From Prosopocoilus inquinatus (Eukaryota > Arthropoda > Insecta > Coleoptera > Lucanidae), in the NCBI GenBank assembly GCA_036172665.1, contig CM069876.1, forward strand, positions 45,291,001 to 45,355,000: DNA of 64,000 nucleotides. Reading direction: 5' to 3'. The number at the start of each line of letters is the position of its first letter. Within the stretch, counting starts at the first letter, position 1. Below the pieces are notes generated by a model. That model worked only from the letters and a program-made list of their open reading frames with translations. It made no database searches and was not told where the DNA came from. This document shows, piece after piece, positions 33,880 to 43,979 of this stretch. Both the position numbers and the translations under genes were made by a program.

Positions 33880-35300
33880 TTCAAAATCAACAAGTGAGTA
33901 TTTAACGATTGAAATCGACTGTTCATTGCCTTCATTAAATAACTGACATGTTCGCTGTTCATTTTGATTTGACGACAACTTAGAGGTTTCTGAATTCAAT
34001 TCGTTTAACTGTTAAAAGTTAGTGGTGCGAAGTTAAAAGCGACATTTCACGGCAACGTACATAGAATGTTCATTGAGTGACTGAATCAATAATTAATTGA
34101 CGATTTCAGTTCATTTTTTGTTTGTACATAGCTCAAGGCTCGAGTTAAAATCGGCAGTTCATCAGACTGTTCATTGAGTCTTTAATTAATTGACGATTTC
34201 TATTTATTTTTTTGTTTGTACATAGCTCAAGGCATTTTTGAATTTAATTTTAAAGATGAGGCAAAACAATTACAGTTCAAAGTCATCAATCGAGTGATTG
34301 ACGAGTTAAAATCGGTAGTTCATCAGACTGTTCATTGAGTCATTAATTAATTGACGATGTCTATTTATTTTTTGTTTGTACATAGCTCAAGGCATTTCTG
34401 AATTTAATTTTAAAGATGAGGCAAAACAATTACAGTTCAAAGTCATCAATCGAGTGATTGACGAGTTAAAATCAGCAGTTCATTAGACTGTTCATTGAGT
34501 CATTAATTAATTGACGATTTCTATTTATTTTTTTGTTTGCACATAGCTCAAGGCATTTCTGAATTTAATTTTAAAGATGAGACAAAACAGTTACAGTTCA
34601 GAGTCATCAATCGAGTGATTGACGAGTTAAAATCGGCAGTTCATCAGACTGTTCATTGAGTTATTAATTAATTGACGATTTTTATTTATTTTTTGTTTGT
34701 ACCTAGCTCAAGGCATTTCTGAATTTAATTTTAAAGATGAGGCAAAACAATTACAGTTCAGAGTCATTAATCCAGTGATTGACGAGTAAAAATCGGCAGT
34801 TCATCAAACTGTTCATTGAGTCTTTAATTAATTGACGATTTTTATTTATTTTTTGTTTGTACATAGCTCAAGGCATTTCTGAATTTAATTTTAAAGATGA
34901 GGCAAAACAATTACAGTACAGAGTTATTAATCGAGTGATTGACGAGTTAAAATCGGCAGCTCATCAGACTGTTCATTGAGTCTTTAATTAATTGACGATT
35001 TCAATTCATTTTTTGTTTGTACTAAGCTCAAGGCATTTCTGAATTTAATTTTAAAGATGAGGCAAAACAATTACAATTCAGAGTCATCAATCGAGTGATT
35101 GACGAGTTAAAATCGACAGTTCATCAGACTGTTCATTGAGTCTTTAATTAATTGACGATTTCAATTCATTTTTTGTTTGTACATAGCTCAAGGAATTTCT
35201 GAATTTAATTAAGGGCAAGGCAAAAAAAATCACAGTTTAAAGTCATTAATCGAGTGATTGACGGGAGTTCACATCAACGTGAACTGTTCATTAAAAGTCA
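33880..35300 (+). repeat. 160-bp satellite-like array
   Basis: The anchor 'actgttcattgagtc' recurs at about 34171, 34332, 34492, 34653, 34813, 34973 and 35133, a spacing of 160-161 bp. Units share 'taattaattgacgattt', 'atagctcaaggcatttctga', 'gatgaggcaaaacaattaca' and 'cgagtgattgacgagttaaa'. Central units look over 90% identical, and the outer ones (33880-34060 and the last) are decayed. It stops 125 bp from exon 2 of the glutamine synthetase gene, on its intron 2 side. Confidence 0.92.
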
Positions 35301-35424
35301 GTGCTCTCATTTCCTACTTATTCAGAGATCTATACTCCAGTGTAGCACTTTTATGTTTTTGCTTTTGACCTGTGCGACACAGACACACGACAATGTTAGT
35401 TGTTAGTAACATTAAGTAATCTAC

Positions 35425-35472
35425 CTTTTTGGGTAAAGGAGCCAAGAGAGGTCTGCTAAACCTAGAAACGAC
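35425..35472 (-). CDS. Gs1: Glutamine synthetase, coding exon 2 (leader)
   Basis: This 48-nt exon has a textbook acceptor (a long T tract, then ttgcag) and a donor aaaaag|gtagat on the minus strand. It is in phase 0 at both ends and encodes VVSRFSRPLLAPLPKK. With exon 1 (MALVGFR) it gives a 23-residue N-terminal extension with three Arg and two Lys, no Asp or Glu, and alternating hydrophobic residues. That is the usual look of a mitochondrial import sequence. It joins in frame to YGMPNSTLE of exon 3. Too short to be detected by ORF length, it is supported by its splice sites, by phase agreement with both neighbours and by the sense of the joined peptide. The cleavage point is not determined. 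Confidence 0.88.
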
Positions 35473-36237
35473 CTGCAAAGAAAAAAAAACAAAGCGAATT
35501 AAAATAATATTCCGCCTGGGAACAAATTGGTGATTGAAAGAGTCGTAATTAATTAAATTTTAATGGCGTCACAGTTAATCGGGTTTACGATGTGACGACA
35601 ATCAAAACAAAGCGTAAAAATATTTTGGGTAAACCAAAGTTAAAGGCGATAGCCCTCCCCCCCATCCTCAAATAAAAGAGATTAATTGGCATTGTTGTGA
35701 AATAAATAAATACCACACTCCTCGCGACCACAAGCGTTTTGCGTCCGCCTTAAAACTATCTGGCCTTGTCTTATCGAATGGTTTGTGTTGGGTTATCCGC
35801 TGGGTTATCTACACCAATTGAGATTTTGAATTGGCTTGGCTTGGGTTTGTTTTCCGGTCCAGACTCGAAATTCTCGATTTTTGTCCAAAAAAATTGATTG
35901 GTCGTTTCCTTGTTTGCATGCATTGCACCGCCGCCCGTAAACACAAACAAAAGAAAAAAATATCGTGAGTGTGCGTTTTCCTTAACTTATTATTGTTTCC
36001 TTCTTTTTTTTAAATATGTTTACATCGAAGCAAATGATTTGGAAACATGTTGGTCAACACGTTTGACGTCAAAATCGACCCGAATCAACAGCAAAAATAA
36101 TTTCTGAATCCAGGAAGTATTTTAGTTGTTTAGGAACGCGCAAAATTCGTAACGGTGCTTCTCACAGAGTCGAAACTGATTTTAAAAAAATTATTTCAAT
36201 TTTTAAGTTTGAGTCTTTTATTGAAATAGTAAGTCAT

Positions 36238-36615
36238 ATATAAGGTGTCCCAACAGTGTGTTCTCGGGCCATATCTCGGTAACTGTTGAAGTTACAAAAA
36301 AAAGCGTCAAGACCTTTCTGTTTTAAATTAAATTTTAGAGGTCTGCAACGTAAAATTATTTTCATCTATAACAGCAGTTTTACATTAAACAGCATATCCT
36401 ACATATGATGTCAAATTTGGATAAATTTGGGTTGACCATAAAATTCTACACATCTTTTGTATACCATTATCTATACCCAAATGTAACCGTTTTTGGGATA
36501 TTTAACATTTTATTTAAAAACTATCAAAAACGATTTCCAACAAAATTTTCTAAAAACTATCGTTTGCAGCCAATATTTTACTTGTTCTTATTTTATTTAT
36601 TTTTTAACTGTAAGT
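36238..36615 (+). repeat. Dispersed repeat, copy 2 (partner at 12530-12905)
   Basis: It starts 'tatataaggtgtcccaacag' and shares 'gttctcgggccatatctcgg', 'ttttagaggtct', 'ttttgtataccattatcta' and 'gcagccaat.tttta' with the intron 2 copy. It lacks the 'tgtacagggtga' segment found there, which was therefore probably inserted into copy 1. Confidence 0.7.
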
Positions 36616-37320
36616 GAGATATTTTTCGTACAGGTGTACTTAATACTTAAAGTTATCATAAGCCATTATTAAAAGTATTTTTATCGTTACAGGGTGATCA
36701 TCATCACAAATTTCGAAATGACAAAAATAATTTTTTTTTTTTTTTAATTGCACTTCCTATGTTTTTCGATTTTAAATTGTTCGTTTAATGATGTACCAAA
36801 AAAAGCAATTTTTCTCGAAATTATTTTTTAATCGATGGTGTCTTTTCATTTCCAGTAAGTCGTCGTCTGTTTTATCTCGTGCGAATCAAATTAAAAAAAC
36901 AAGTTTTTTTTGTCTGTTATCACCGCACATCACTTGCTGTTATCAGTTCATCTCTCAACTTCGTCGGAGCTGTCGTAAAGAGATATGTACATACTTACTC
37001 TCTACCTTGATTGTAGTTGCTTGCTTGCAAATTGCTATTTTTGAACATTGAGTATTTTGTTTACGCAGAAAAGCCTTATGCCTCGTAGAATTTGCCGCAA
37101 TAAAAGTGCCTCTTATGTCATAATCCATTTATTTCACTTTAGTTTTAATATTTTTTTCAGAGTGCAAAAAATTTTCGTCTTTCTATGTTTTAAATTTTGA
37201 ATCTTTTTTTTTTAAATTTTTTCTTCTGTTTGGCGTTGTATTTTTGCAAAATAACTTTCTATTGTGCTTGTGACAGTTATCATTACAATATACTCAAATA
37301 CCTCACTTAGGGCAAACAAA
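36616..37320. other. Unique intronic stretch
   Basis: The patch 36850-36990 is less AT-rich and mostly unique. Open frames here show no recognised homology. Confidence 0.35.
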
Positions 37321-38420
37321 GAACCAAGGCTCGTTCATATTTCAGCCGCCAGACGGAAGCACCTTTCACTCGGTGCTTCCATCTATCGATAAAGAATTAA
37401 AGGTCAAGTCAAGAAGCTTCTTTTTTTTGACTTGCCCTGCTCTTATAATTTTTTTTTGTGTAATTCAAAATCTTTGTCCACTCTATGTTTTGCTCTTGGG
37501 TTTTTCAATTTTCTTCTCAAATTTTGTTTTTTTTTTTTTTCATTTACCGATTTCATACTTCAGGCACAAAATGCTTCGATTTTCTTTCCCTTTGTCTTTA
37601 CTTCAACGTTCAATTTCTTTTAACTTTTGAATTTTTTATGCCTCTCACTTTTATTTCCTTCAAATTTTAGATTTCTTTTCATTCGTCGAGTTCGTGGTGT
37701 GGGCAAAAAAAATGTTTCGATTTTATTTTATTTTTTTAATTTCTTTTATAATTTTTATCACCTGTAAATTTTCGAGCATTTATTTTGTTCTATTTGGAAT
37801 TTACTTTCTCTGCACCTTATGAAAGTTTATGTTATAGTTAAAGGGCGTTTTTGAGTTTTTAATTTCATTTCATTTCTGCCCGCACTTTCGTAAGTAATTG
37901 TTACAAAACAGTCAAATTTAAATCAATCACAGAACTGTGGCTCGTTCGCATTTCAACCGCTAGATGGAAGCACTTTTACATCAGTGTTTCCATCTGTCGA
38001 CGAAGAACTGAACGTCAAGTTAGGCAGTTTTACTGTTTGACTTGCTCTTTTACTATCATTTTTTGCAACGTAAATTTTGTTTTAATTTGTCGAATATATC
38101 TTTTGTTTTTTTTTTTCAATAAATTATCATTGTTATTAAATTTTTAGTATTGTTTTATTCGAAATAATTTTCTCTGCACTCATGACAGTTTAAATTATCG
38201 TTAAAAAATCGTTGTTGAGTTTTTATTTTCGTTTCATTTCTGTCTGCGCTTTCGAAAGTAATTTAAAAAAAAAATTCTCAAATTTAAAACATCAGTCACA
38301 GAAGTGAAACTCGTTTAATTTTTAACCGCCAGATGGAAGCATGGTGTTTCCATCTGTCGACGAAGAACTGAACGTCAAGTTAGGCAGTTTTACTTTTTGA
38401 CTTGCTCTCCTGTTGTCATT
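37320..38420 (+). repeat. Three-copy repeat with an AGATGGAAGCAC hairpin
   Basis: Copies near 37325, 37930 and 38300 share 'gctcgttc.catttca.ccgc', 'agatggaagcac', '(g/t)gtttccatctgtcga' and 'ctga(a)cgtcaagttaggcag'. AGATGGAAGCAC and GTG.TTCCATCT pair to make a short hairpin in each copy. The second and third copies are the most alike. Confidence 0.72.
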
Positions 38421-39036
38421 ATTTTCTTTTTGTAACTCAAACTTATGTTATTCAGTTTTTCTCTTTTCAGGATTTTTTTAATTTTAGATTTTTTTTACAG
38501 ATATCATAGTTTTACTTTTTCTTTCCTCGAATTTCTTTTGATTTGTGATGCAGAACTTATTTTCTCATCATCATACATCATTCAGTTGCTTTTCTTTTGG
38601 TGTTTTTCTTTGGATCTATCTTGTTTAGAATTCCTTTCTCTCTGAATAGAATTAGTTTTTTTTTTTTAACAAATTTGAACCGATTTATTACAGCACAATT
38701 AAAATCGATTACGCTCACCATGCTTAAGCAAATAGTTTTTTTTTTTATAGAAAAGATAAAAGCCTTGTTGATTTTTGTTCTTTTCACAGAACTCCCCCCC
38801 ACCCCTCCCACCCCATCCTTTTACATATTTCTTTTGCTTGAAGAATTTTTCTTTCAAATTTTATTTTTTTATTTCTCTTGATTTTAAAAATTACTTGCTT
38901 TTTAATTTCAACGCAGCTTCTTTTTTTATTTCAAATGTTCTTTTTAATTCACATGTCGGGGTTTTTTTAAAACTGTTCTCTTTCTCTCTCTTTTGGTTCT
39001 AAAACTTTCTTCTTTTAGTATTTTTTTATCATTAAC
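38421..39036. other. T-rich intronic sequence, no gene
   Basis: The plus strand is pyrimidine-rich with Phe/Ser-rich frames. A CCCCCCACCCC run lies near 38795. Confidence 0.4.
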
Positions 39037-40213
39037 GGCCGGTTGCACCAATATTTTAAGCGGAGCTTAAATTTAAGTTTTATTTGATTTTATGTAAGTT
39101 CAATAAAATGTTAGATACATCATTCGAATTGATACTTAAATGAAGTTTAAGTGTCAATCAGATTGTGATTGATGTCATACTCAACCACACATAAACGTCT
39201 TATTCTACAAACGACTTAAATTTAAGTTCTGCTTAAACATTTTAAGCTGTCAGTCATGATTAGAATATGACATTTTATGTAAGTTCCAAAAAAATGTCAG
39301 ACACATTCTAATTATCGATGCTTAAATGAAGTTTAAGTGTCAATCAGATTGTGATTGATGTCATACTCAACCACACATAAACGTCTTATTGTACAAACGA
39401 CTTAAATTTAAGTTCTGCTTAAACATTTTAAGCTGTCAGTCATGATTAGAATATGACATTTTATGTAAGTTCCAAAAAATGTCAGACACATTCTAATTCA
39501 TGCTTAAATGAAGTTTAAGTGTCAATCAGACTGTGATTGATGTTATTACTCACCATGCAAAATGTCATATTCTAAAAACAACTTAAATTTAAGTTCTGCT
39601 TAAAATGTTTTAACCTGTCAGTCTTGTTTAATGCAACCATGCATAAATGTCATATTCTAAAAACAACTTAAATTTAAGTTCTGCTTAAAATGTTTTAAGC
39701 TGTCATTTAAGTTCTGCTTAAACATTTTAAACTGTGAGTCATGTCTAGAACATGACATTTTATGTAAGTTCCAAAAAAATGTCAGACACATTCTAATTAT
39801 TGATGCTTAAATGAAGTTTAAGTGTCAATCAGATTGTGGTTGATGTTATACTCAACCATGCATAAATGTCATATTCTAAAAACAACTTAAATTTAAGTTC
39901 TGCTTAAAATGTTTTAACCTGTCAGTCTTGTTTAGAAAATGACATTTTATGTAAGTTCCAAAAAATGTCAGACACCATCTAATTGATGCTTAAATGAAGT
40001 TTAAGTGTCAATCAGACTGTGATTGATGTTATTACTCAAACATGCTTAAATGTCATATTCTAAAAACGACTTAAATTTAAGTTCTGCTTAAATATTTTAA
40101 GCTGTCAGTCATGATTAGAATATGACATTTTATGTAAGTTCCAAAAAAATGTCAGACACATTCTAATTGATGCTTAAATGAAGTTTAAGCATCAATTAGA
40201 ATGTGTCTGACAT
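39037..40213 (+). repeat. 184-bp tandem array, MITE-like left end, hairpin right end
   Basis: The anchor 'tgaagtttaagtgtcaatca' recurs at 39141, 39327, 39509, 39812 and 39995, with a truncated form at 40179. The usual period is 182-186 bp, and an extra part-unit lies near 39600-39720. The left end begins GGCCGGTTGCACCAAT, like the termini of the MITEs at 6192 and 41856. The right end (40149-40213) is a perfect inverted repeat: 30-bp arms and a 5-nt loop. The array may therefore derive from an expanded MITE. Confidence 0.85.
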
Positions 40214-40815
40214 TTGCACGGAATGACTAGGAACAACACCGTCTTCAAAAACAGGCCGGAGTCATCGCGTAGGAATATCAGAGCTCAGGGTTTTATACAG
40301 TTGCTGGGTTGAGCTCCGCTCACTACTAATAAGGACGGAAGGTTAACTTAAAATGTTGAACTTCTGTGCTGGATCGAATTTTAGATGAATCGATTTTCTA
40401 GTCAGGGAGGTATTCTCCCACCTAATGAATCAGGCCTGTGTGAAGTGGGCGTTGCTGGGAACATTTCAGTTTTACATTTTATGTTTTAACATTATTAAAC
40501 GAACTTCGTGTTTTTTGAAACCCCTGTCTCGACAAATGTTTGCTTGCGCTGTTTTTTTGTTTTTGTTTTGTTTTTCTAGTTTGACAAAATTGTAATTTAC
40601 TTAATCGAAAATGACTTTCTCAAAAACGTTCACTTGTCCTTTGGCCATTTTTGTTACCCCGAAGCGCCTCTTTATCCGAACACCAAATAATAATTTTTAG
40701 CGCAAGTATTTCGGCGAAAGTTACTTTGAATTTTAAGCAGTGAGTATCAAGGACCGGTTTCTCTAAGCACGTACGAAACCAAAGATCAATCAATAATAGG
40801 TGTGCGATTGTGATT
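40214..40815. other. Unique intronic stretch
   Basis: No repeat partner or gene is recognised. Confidence 0.35.
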
Positions 40816-40818
40816 ATT

Positions 40819-41055
40819 AGCAATTACGATAACGAGCCACACACGAAATTTCAAGCCAGAGAGAGAGAGAAAAAAAAAGAAAGGAACAAAGAAACTCGCC
40901 CTGTTTTAAAATGGGGTTTGTTACTTGAGTTTTCTTTTCTGTAATTACGATTACGAGCCACACACGAAATTTCAAGCCAGACAAAAAAAAGGAAGAAAGA
41001 AACAAAGAAACTCGCACTGTTTTAAAATGATGTATGTTACTTTAGTTTTCTTCTG
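40819..41055. repeat. ~120-bp tandem duplication near exon 1
   Basis: 'aattacga(t/a)aacgagccac' (third phrase variant attacgagccac) starts copies at 40822 and 40943. Both continue 'acacgaaatttcaagccaga', an A/G run, and 'aagaaactcgc.ctgtttta'. The pair ends about 120 bp inside intron 1 from exon 1. Confidence 0.85.
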
Positions 41056-41175
41056 ATTTTCCTTCCCCCCCGAGAATCTAATTGTTATCTCGAGCGGAAA
41101 AAACCGCACGTGTTAATTGAATGGGGGATCAAGTTATGTAAAACAAAGGTAAGGGAGATGTAGTAAGGGACTTAC

Positions 41176-41196
41176 CCTGAAGCCTACGAGAGCCAT
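41176..41196 (-). CDS. Gs1: Glutamine synthetase, coding exon 1 (start codon)
   Basis: On the minus strand ATGGCTCTCGTAGGCTTCAG plus one more G encodes MALVGFR, then a strong donor, gtaagt. The start sits in a good context (ccaaaaATGG). It is phase 0 and joins exon 2 to read MALVGFR|VVSRFSRP, beginning the predicted mitochondrial leader. A 5' untranslated stretch of about 100-110 nt would separate it from a start site below the TATA box at 41333-41340. The exon is tiny, so the call rests on the donor, the phase, the start context, the TATA box and the sense of the joined peptide; no transcript was available. Confidence 0.82.
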
Positions 41197-41332
41197 TTTT
41201 GGGGTGGTCGGTTGAAAACTATCTCGACTTAAAATACGCAAGCGAAAAAAATTTAAAAACAAACGTCGGGCACTGCTGCATGGGTTCGAACATGCGTGTC
41301 GACTGCCGACTCGCCGAAATAGATCCGCGTTT

Positions 41333-41340
41333 TATTTATA
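41333..41340 (-). promoter_or_regulatory. TATA box of the glutamine synthetase promoter
   Basis: TATAAATA on the minus strand lies 137 bp upstream of the ATG. An initiator-like CAGTC lies around 41304, about 36 bp downstream of the box and slightly farther than usual. Further upstream, a near-palindrome around 41401-41416 contains TGACGCAAA, which resembles an ATF/C-EBP-type site. The start site is inferred. Confidence 0.6.
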
Positions 41341-41699
41341 CGTAGATATCAACAAGCGGCTATCTGTTGGAAGTTAAAAAAAAATTTGTGGTGTGAGACG
41401 ACGCATTTTTGCGTCACAGATTACAGGTGGGTGATTTAGGCCATATTCGAAATTGAATTGAACGCGATCAATACTCCTTATACAATGCAAAACAGAAATG
41501 GCTATTTGGAGAAGAAGGGGTAAGTTATCCATCCCAAAGGTTTTGGCGTGCAACTCCAGAAAAAAAAAAAAAATTAGTGGTAAGTCTTTTTCCCCAACAA
41601 AAAAAAAAAATCCTCAGTCTGTTTTGATGGCTTTGCCATACAAATCAATAACATCATCGGTGCTAAAACAAATGTCGAAGTGACCTACTTTGATTACAT

Positions 41700-42047
41700 T
41701 TTCGCCACCACTTTCCTTTCACGATAGTTGTTAAGGGGATCCTCCATATGGACGTCAGAATGTTAGTCCACAGCGTACATGTGGACGCCCAGAATGTGAA
41801 GCACATGTAGGGTCCCCTTTACTTAACATTTGTTTGCGATTTTTGTTCTTTGCTAGGCCCGGTTTCACCATCACAGTTTAAACTTCGCTTTATTCCCATG
41901 GTAACAATTGCAAGGATAATTGTTTCCATAGGAATAAAACTGAGTTTAAAGTTAAACTGTGATGGTGAAACCGGGCCTTAATCGAATGAACTAAACCTCC
42001 GAATGCTAGTCGATAGCGTGGAACCATACATGTGGACGACAGAATGT
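41700..42047. repeat. Tandem unit with 'acatgtggacg', left part
   Basis: Units read 'acttaaca', 'tttttgttctttg', 'tcgaat(a/g)', 'tgc.agtc.a.agcg', 'catacatgtggacg(c/a)c' and 'agaatgttat'. One unit is interrupted by the MITE at 41856-41977 and the next by the foldback at 42052-43165. The remainder continues at 43166-43400. Confidence 0.7.
41856..41977. mobile_element. 122-bp PIF/Harbinger-like MITE
   Basis: Terminal inverted repeats GGCCCGGTTTCACCATCACA match exactly from both ends for over 20 bp and continue imperfectly inward. The flanks are cTA (41853-41855) and TTA (41978-41980), fitting an aged 3-bp TWA target. Its ends resemble those of the MITE at 6192-6319, so the two are probably related families. 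Confidence 0.85.
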
Positions 42048-42051
42048 TATA

Positions 42052-43165
42052 CAGTGTGTCCCAGATTGAGTAGGCTACCACGGGTAACTTTCTTATTACC
42101 GAAGATAGAGGATTTGGTTAAATGAGCAGAGCTTTGGAGTTTTATGTGCTAATTCACATGCCGTTGAGAAAATTTGAACATTCCGAATAGTTCCGATATT
42201 ATCGCAGAAAAAATGAAAATCGCTTTTTCTTTAATGTCTAATAACTTCGTAATTATCAGAAATATGAAAAAAAGTTTGATATCAAAGTTATTAGGTTTGA
42301 TAAAATACAGTCGAAAGTTAAGTCAAAACAAAATTCAAGATGGCGGTTTTCAAGATATTTATAGCAACTTTCTTATTTCAAATGGACGCCATATTGGATT
42401 TTTGTACGATTAAATAGCATTTTCTTTTCTCGTTTCAACCATGTATAACAACCAATACTTAAATAAAAAGATATTTAAAAAAATTCATATTTTTATTTTA
42501 AATCAAGCAAGCGAGGAAAAGCAAAAATTGCTTTTACTTACAAAACAAAAATAAAACAAGAGAACGCAAAATATTAAAAAAAATCATATTTCTATTTTAA
42601 GTCAAGCAATCGAGGAAAAACAAAAATTGCTTTTGCTTGTAAAACAAAAATAAAACATAAGGAAGTTATAATAAATGCGTTCTCTTGTTTTATTTTTTTG
42701 TTTTGTTTTGCTTGATTTAAAATAAAAATATGAATTTTTTTAAATATCTTTTTATTTAAGTATTGGTTGTTATACATGGTTGAAACGAGAAAAGAAAATG
42801 CTATTTAATCGTACAAAAATCCAATATGGCGTCCATTTAAAATAAGAAAGTTGCTTGAAATATCTTGAAAACCGCCATCTTGAATTTATTTTGACTTAAC
42901 TCTCGACTGTATTTAATCAAACCTAGTAACTTTTATATCAAACTTTGTTTCATATTTCTTATAATTACGAAGTTGTTAGACATTAAAGAAAACAGCGATT
43001 TTCAGTTTTTCTGCGATAATATCTGAACTATTCGGAATTTTCAAATTTTCTCAACGGCATCTGAATTAGCACATAAAACTGCAAAACTTTGCCCATTTAA
43101 CCAAATCTCTATCTTCGCTAATAAGAAAGTTACCCATGGTAGCCTACTCAATCTGGGACACACTG
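42052..43165. mobile_element. Foldback element FB3, about 450-bp inverted arms
   Basis: The left arm starts CAGTGTGTCCCAGATTGAG at 42052 and the right arm ends with its inverse at 43165. The flanks are TATA on both sides (42048-42051 and 43166-43169). The arms pair to 'ttaaataaaaagatattta', and the roughly 200-bp centre contains two direct copies of a 'caagca.(t/g)cgagg' block (42503 and 42601). It shares its architecture and TATA target with the CCGGG-type foldbacks but not their arm sequence. Confidence 0.9.
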
Positions 43166-43400
43166 TATATGATGGGCTCCCTTTATTTAACAACGAATCG
43201 TGATTTTTGTTCTTTGTAAATCGGTGGTGGGCCCCCTTTACTTAACAATTCATTGTGGTTTTTGTTCTTTGTAAATCGAATAATGCCAGAATGCCAGTCC
43301 ACAGCGGCGGGACCATACATGTGGACGCCAGAACGTTATATCCAGGGCCCCCCTTGTTCACGATATTTATTTTTTGTAAATCGAATAAACATCGACTTTG
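43166..43400. repeat. Tandem unit with 'acatgtggacg', right part
   Basis: It continues the units interrupted by FB3, with 'gggc(c/t)ccctttactt(a)aca' (three times), 'tttttgttctttgtaaatcg' and 'catacatgtggacgccagaa'. Confidence 0.7.
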
Positions 43401-43975
43401 ACTTCGTAGAACTTGTTATAAAAATAGATTAGGCATTGAGGAACTGAACTATACATCGCTTAATCCATGACTGCGTTATCAAAACGTTTTCGTGAATTTA
43501 ATCTCTTATTGATGACAGCAATAAATACCTTGCGATTAGGCCTGCCCTAGAGAGAGAAAAAAAATTATCAATTACTTAATTGTATAATAATAGATTAATT
43601 AATTAATCTTTAAATTGGTCAGAGAAATGGCGAAATCATTTACGCTCTTTAAACTGGTACCGTCTACGTCAGCCAAATCCTTTCTTGCACCACAAACATT
43701 TTATTAGAAAATCAATTTACGATTTACTTTTGCTTATCCTTTTGTATTCCTTGAAGAAAATTGGTTCAATTAATTCAAACGATTGAAACTCTGATGAATA
43801 CGCGTGGAACGAAATGACAATTTATTTCATGCCTGGGCCCACAGCCCGTTGACTTTTTTCAGTTCTTCTTTTCTAACGTGCCAGTAACAGATTATAAAAA
43901 TAATCCAACACACATGACATTAGCAAACATGTAGATTTACATTTGGCATACAAAAAATTACTCTAGCCCAGGGGT
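43401..43975. other. Unique sequence, no gene recognised
   Basis: Nothing beyond AT-rich sequence is seen. Confidence 0.35.
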
Positions 43976-43979
43976 TCTC

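Larger units (their letters stand above)
6072..35424 (-). other. Gs1: Intron 2 of the glutamine synthetase gene (29.4 kb)
   Basis: The intron runs from the donor gtagat next to exon 2 to the acceptor ttgttacag next to exon 3. It is filled by at least six tandem arrays, two or more MITE families, one SINE and one 1.1-kb foldback element. No ORF in it resembles a known protein. Confidence 0.9.
35473..41175 (-). other. Gs1: Intron 1 of the glutamine synthetase gene (5.7 kb)
   Basis: It lies between donor cagg|gtaagtccc next to exon 1 and acceptor ttgcag next to exon 2. It holds a dispersed repeat, a hairpin-bearing triplication, T-rich sequence, the 184-bp array and a small duplication. First introns often carry regulatory sites, but I see none that stands out. 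Confidence 0.85.

Noticed and set aside
33880..35300. CRISPR array
   Set aside because: Units are 160 bp with diverging copies and no short-repeat/unique-spacer pattern, and the DNA is clearly eukaryotic.
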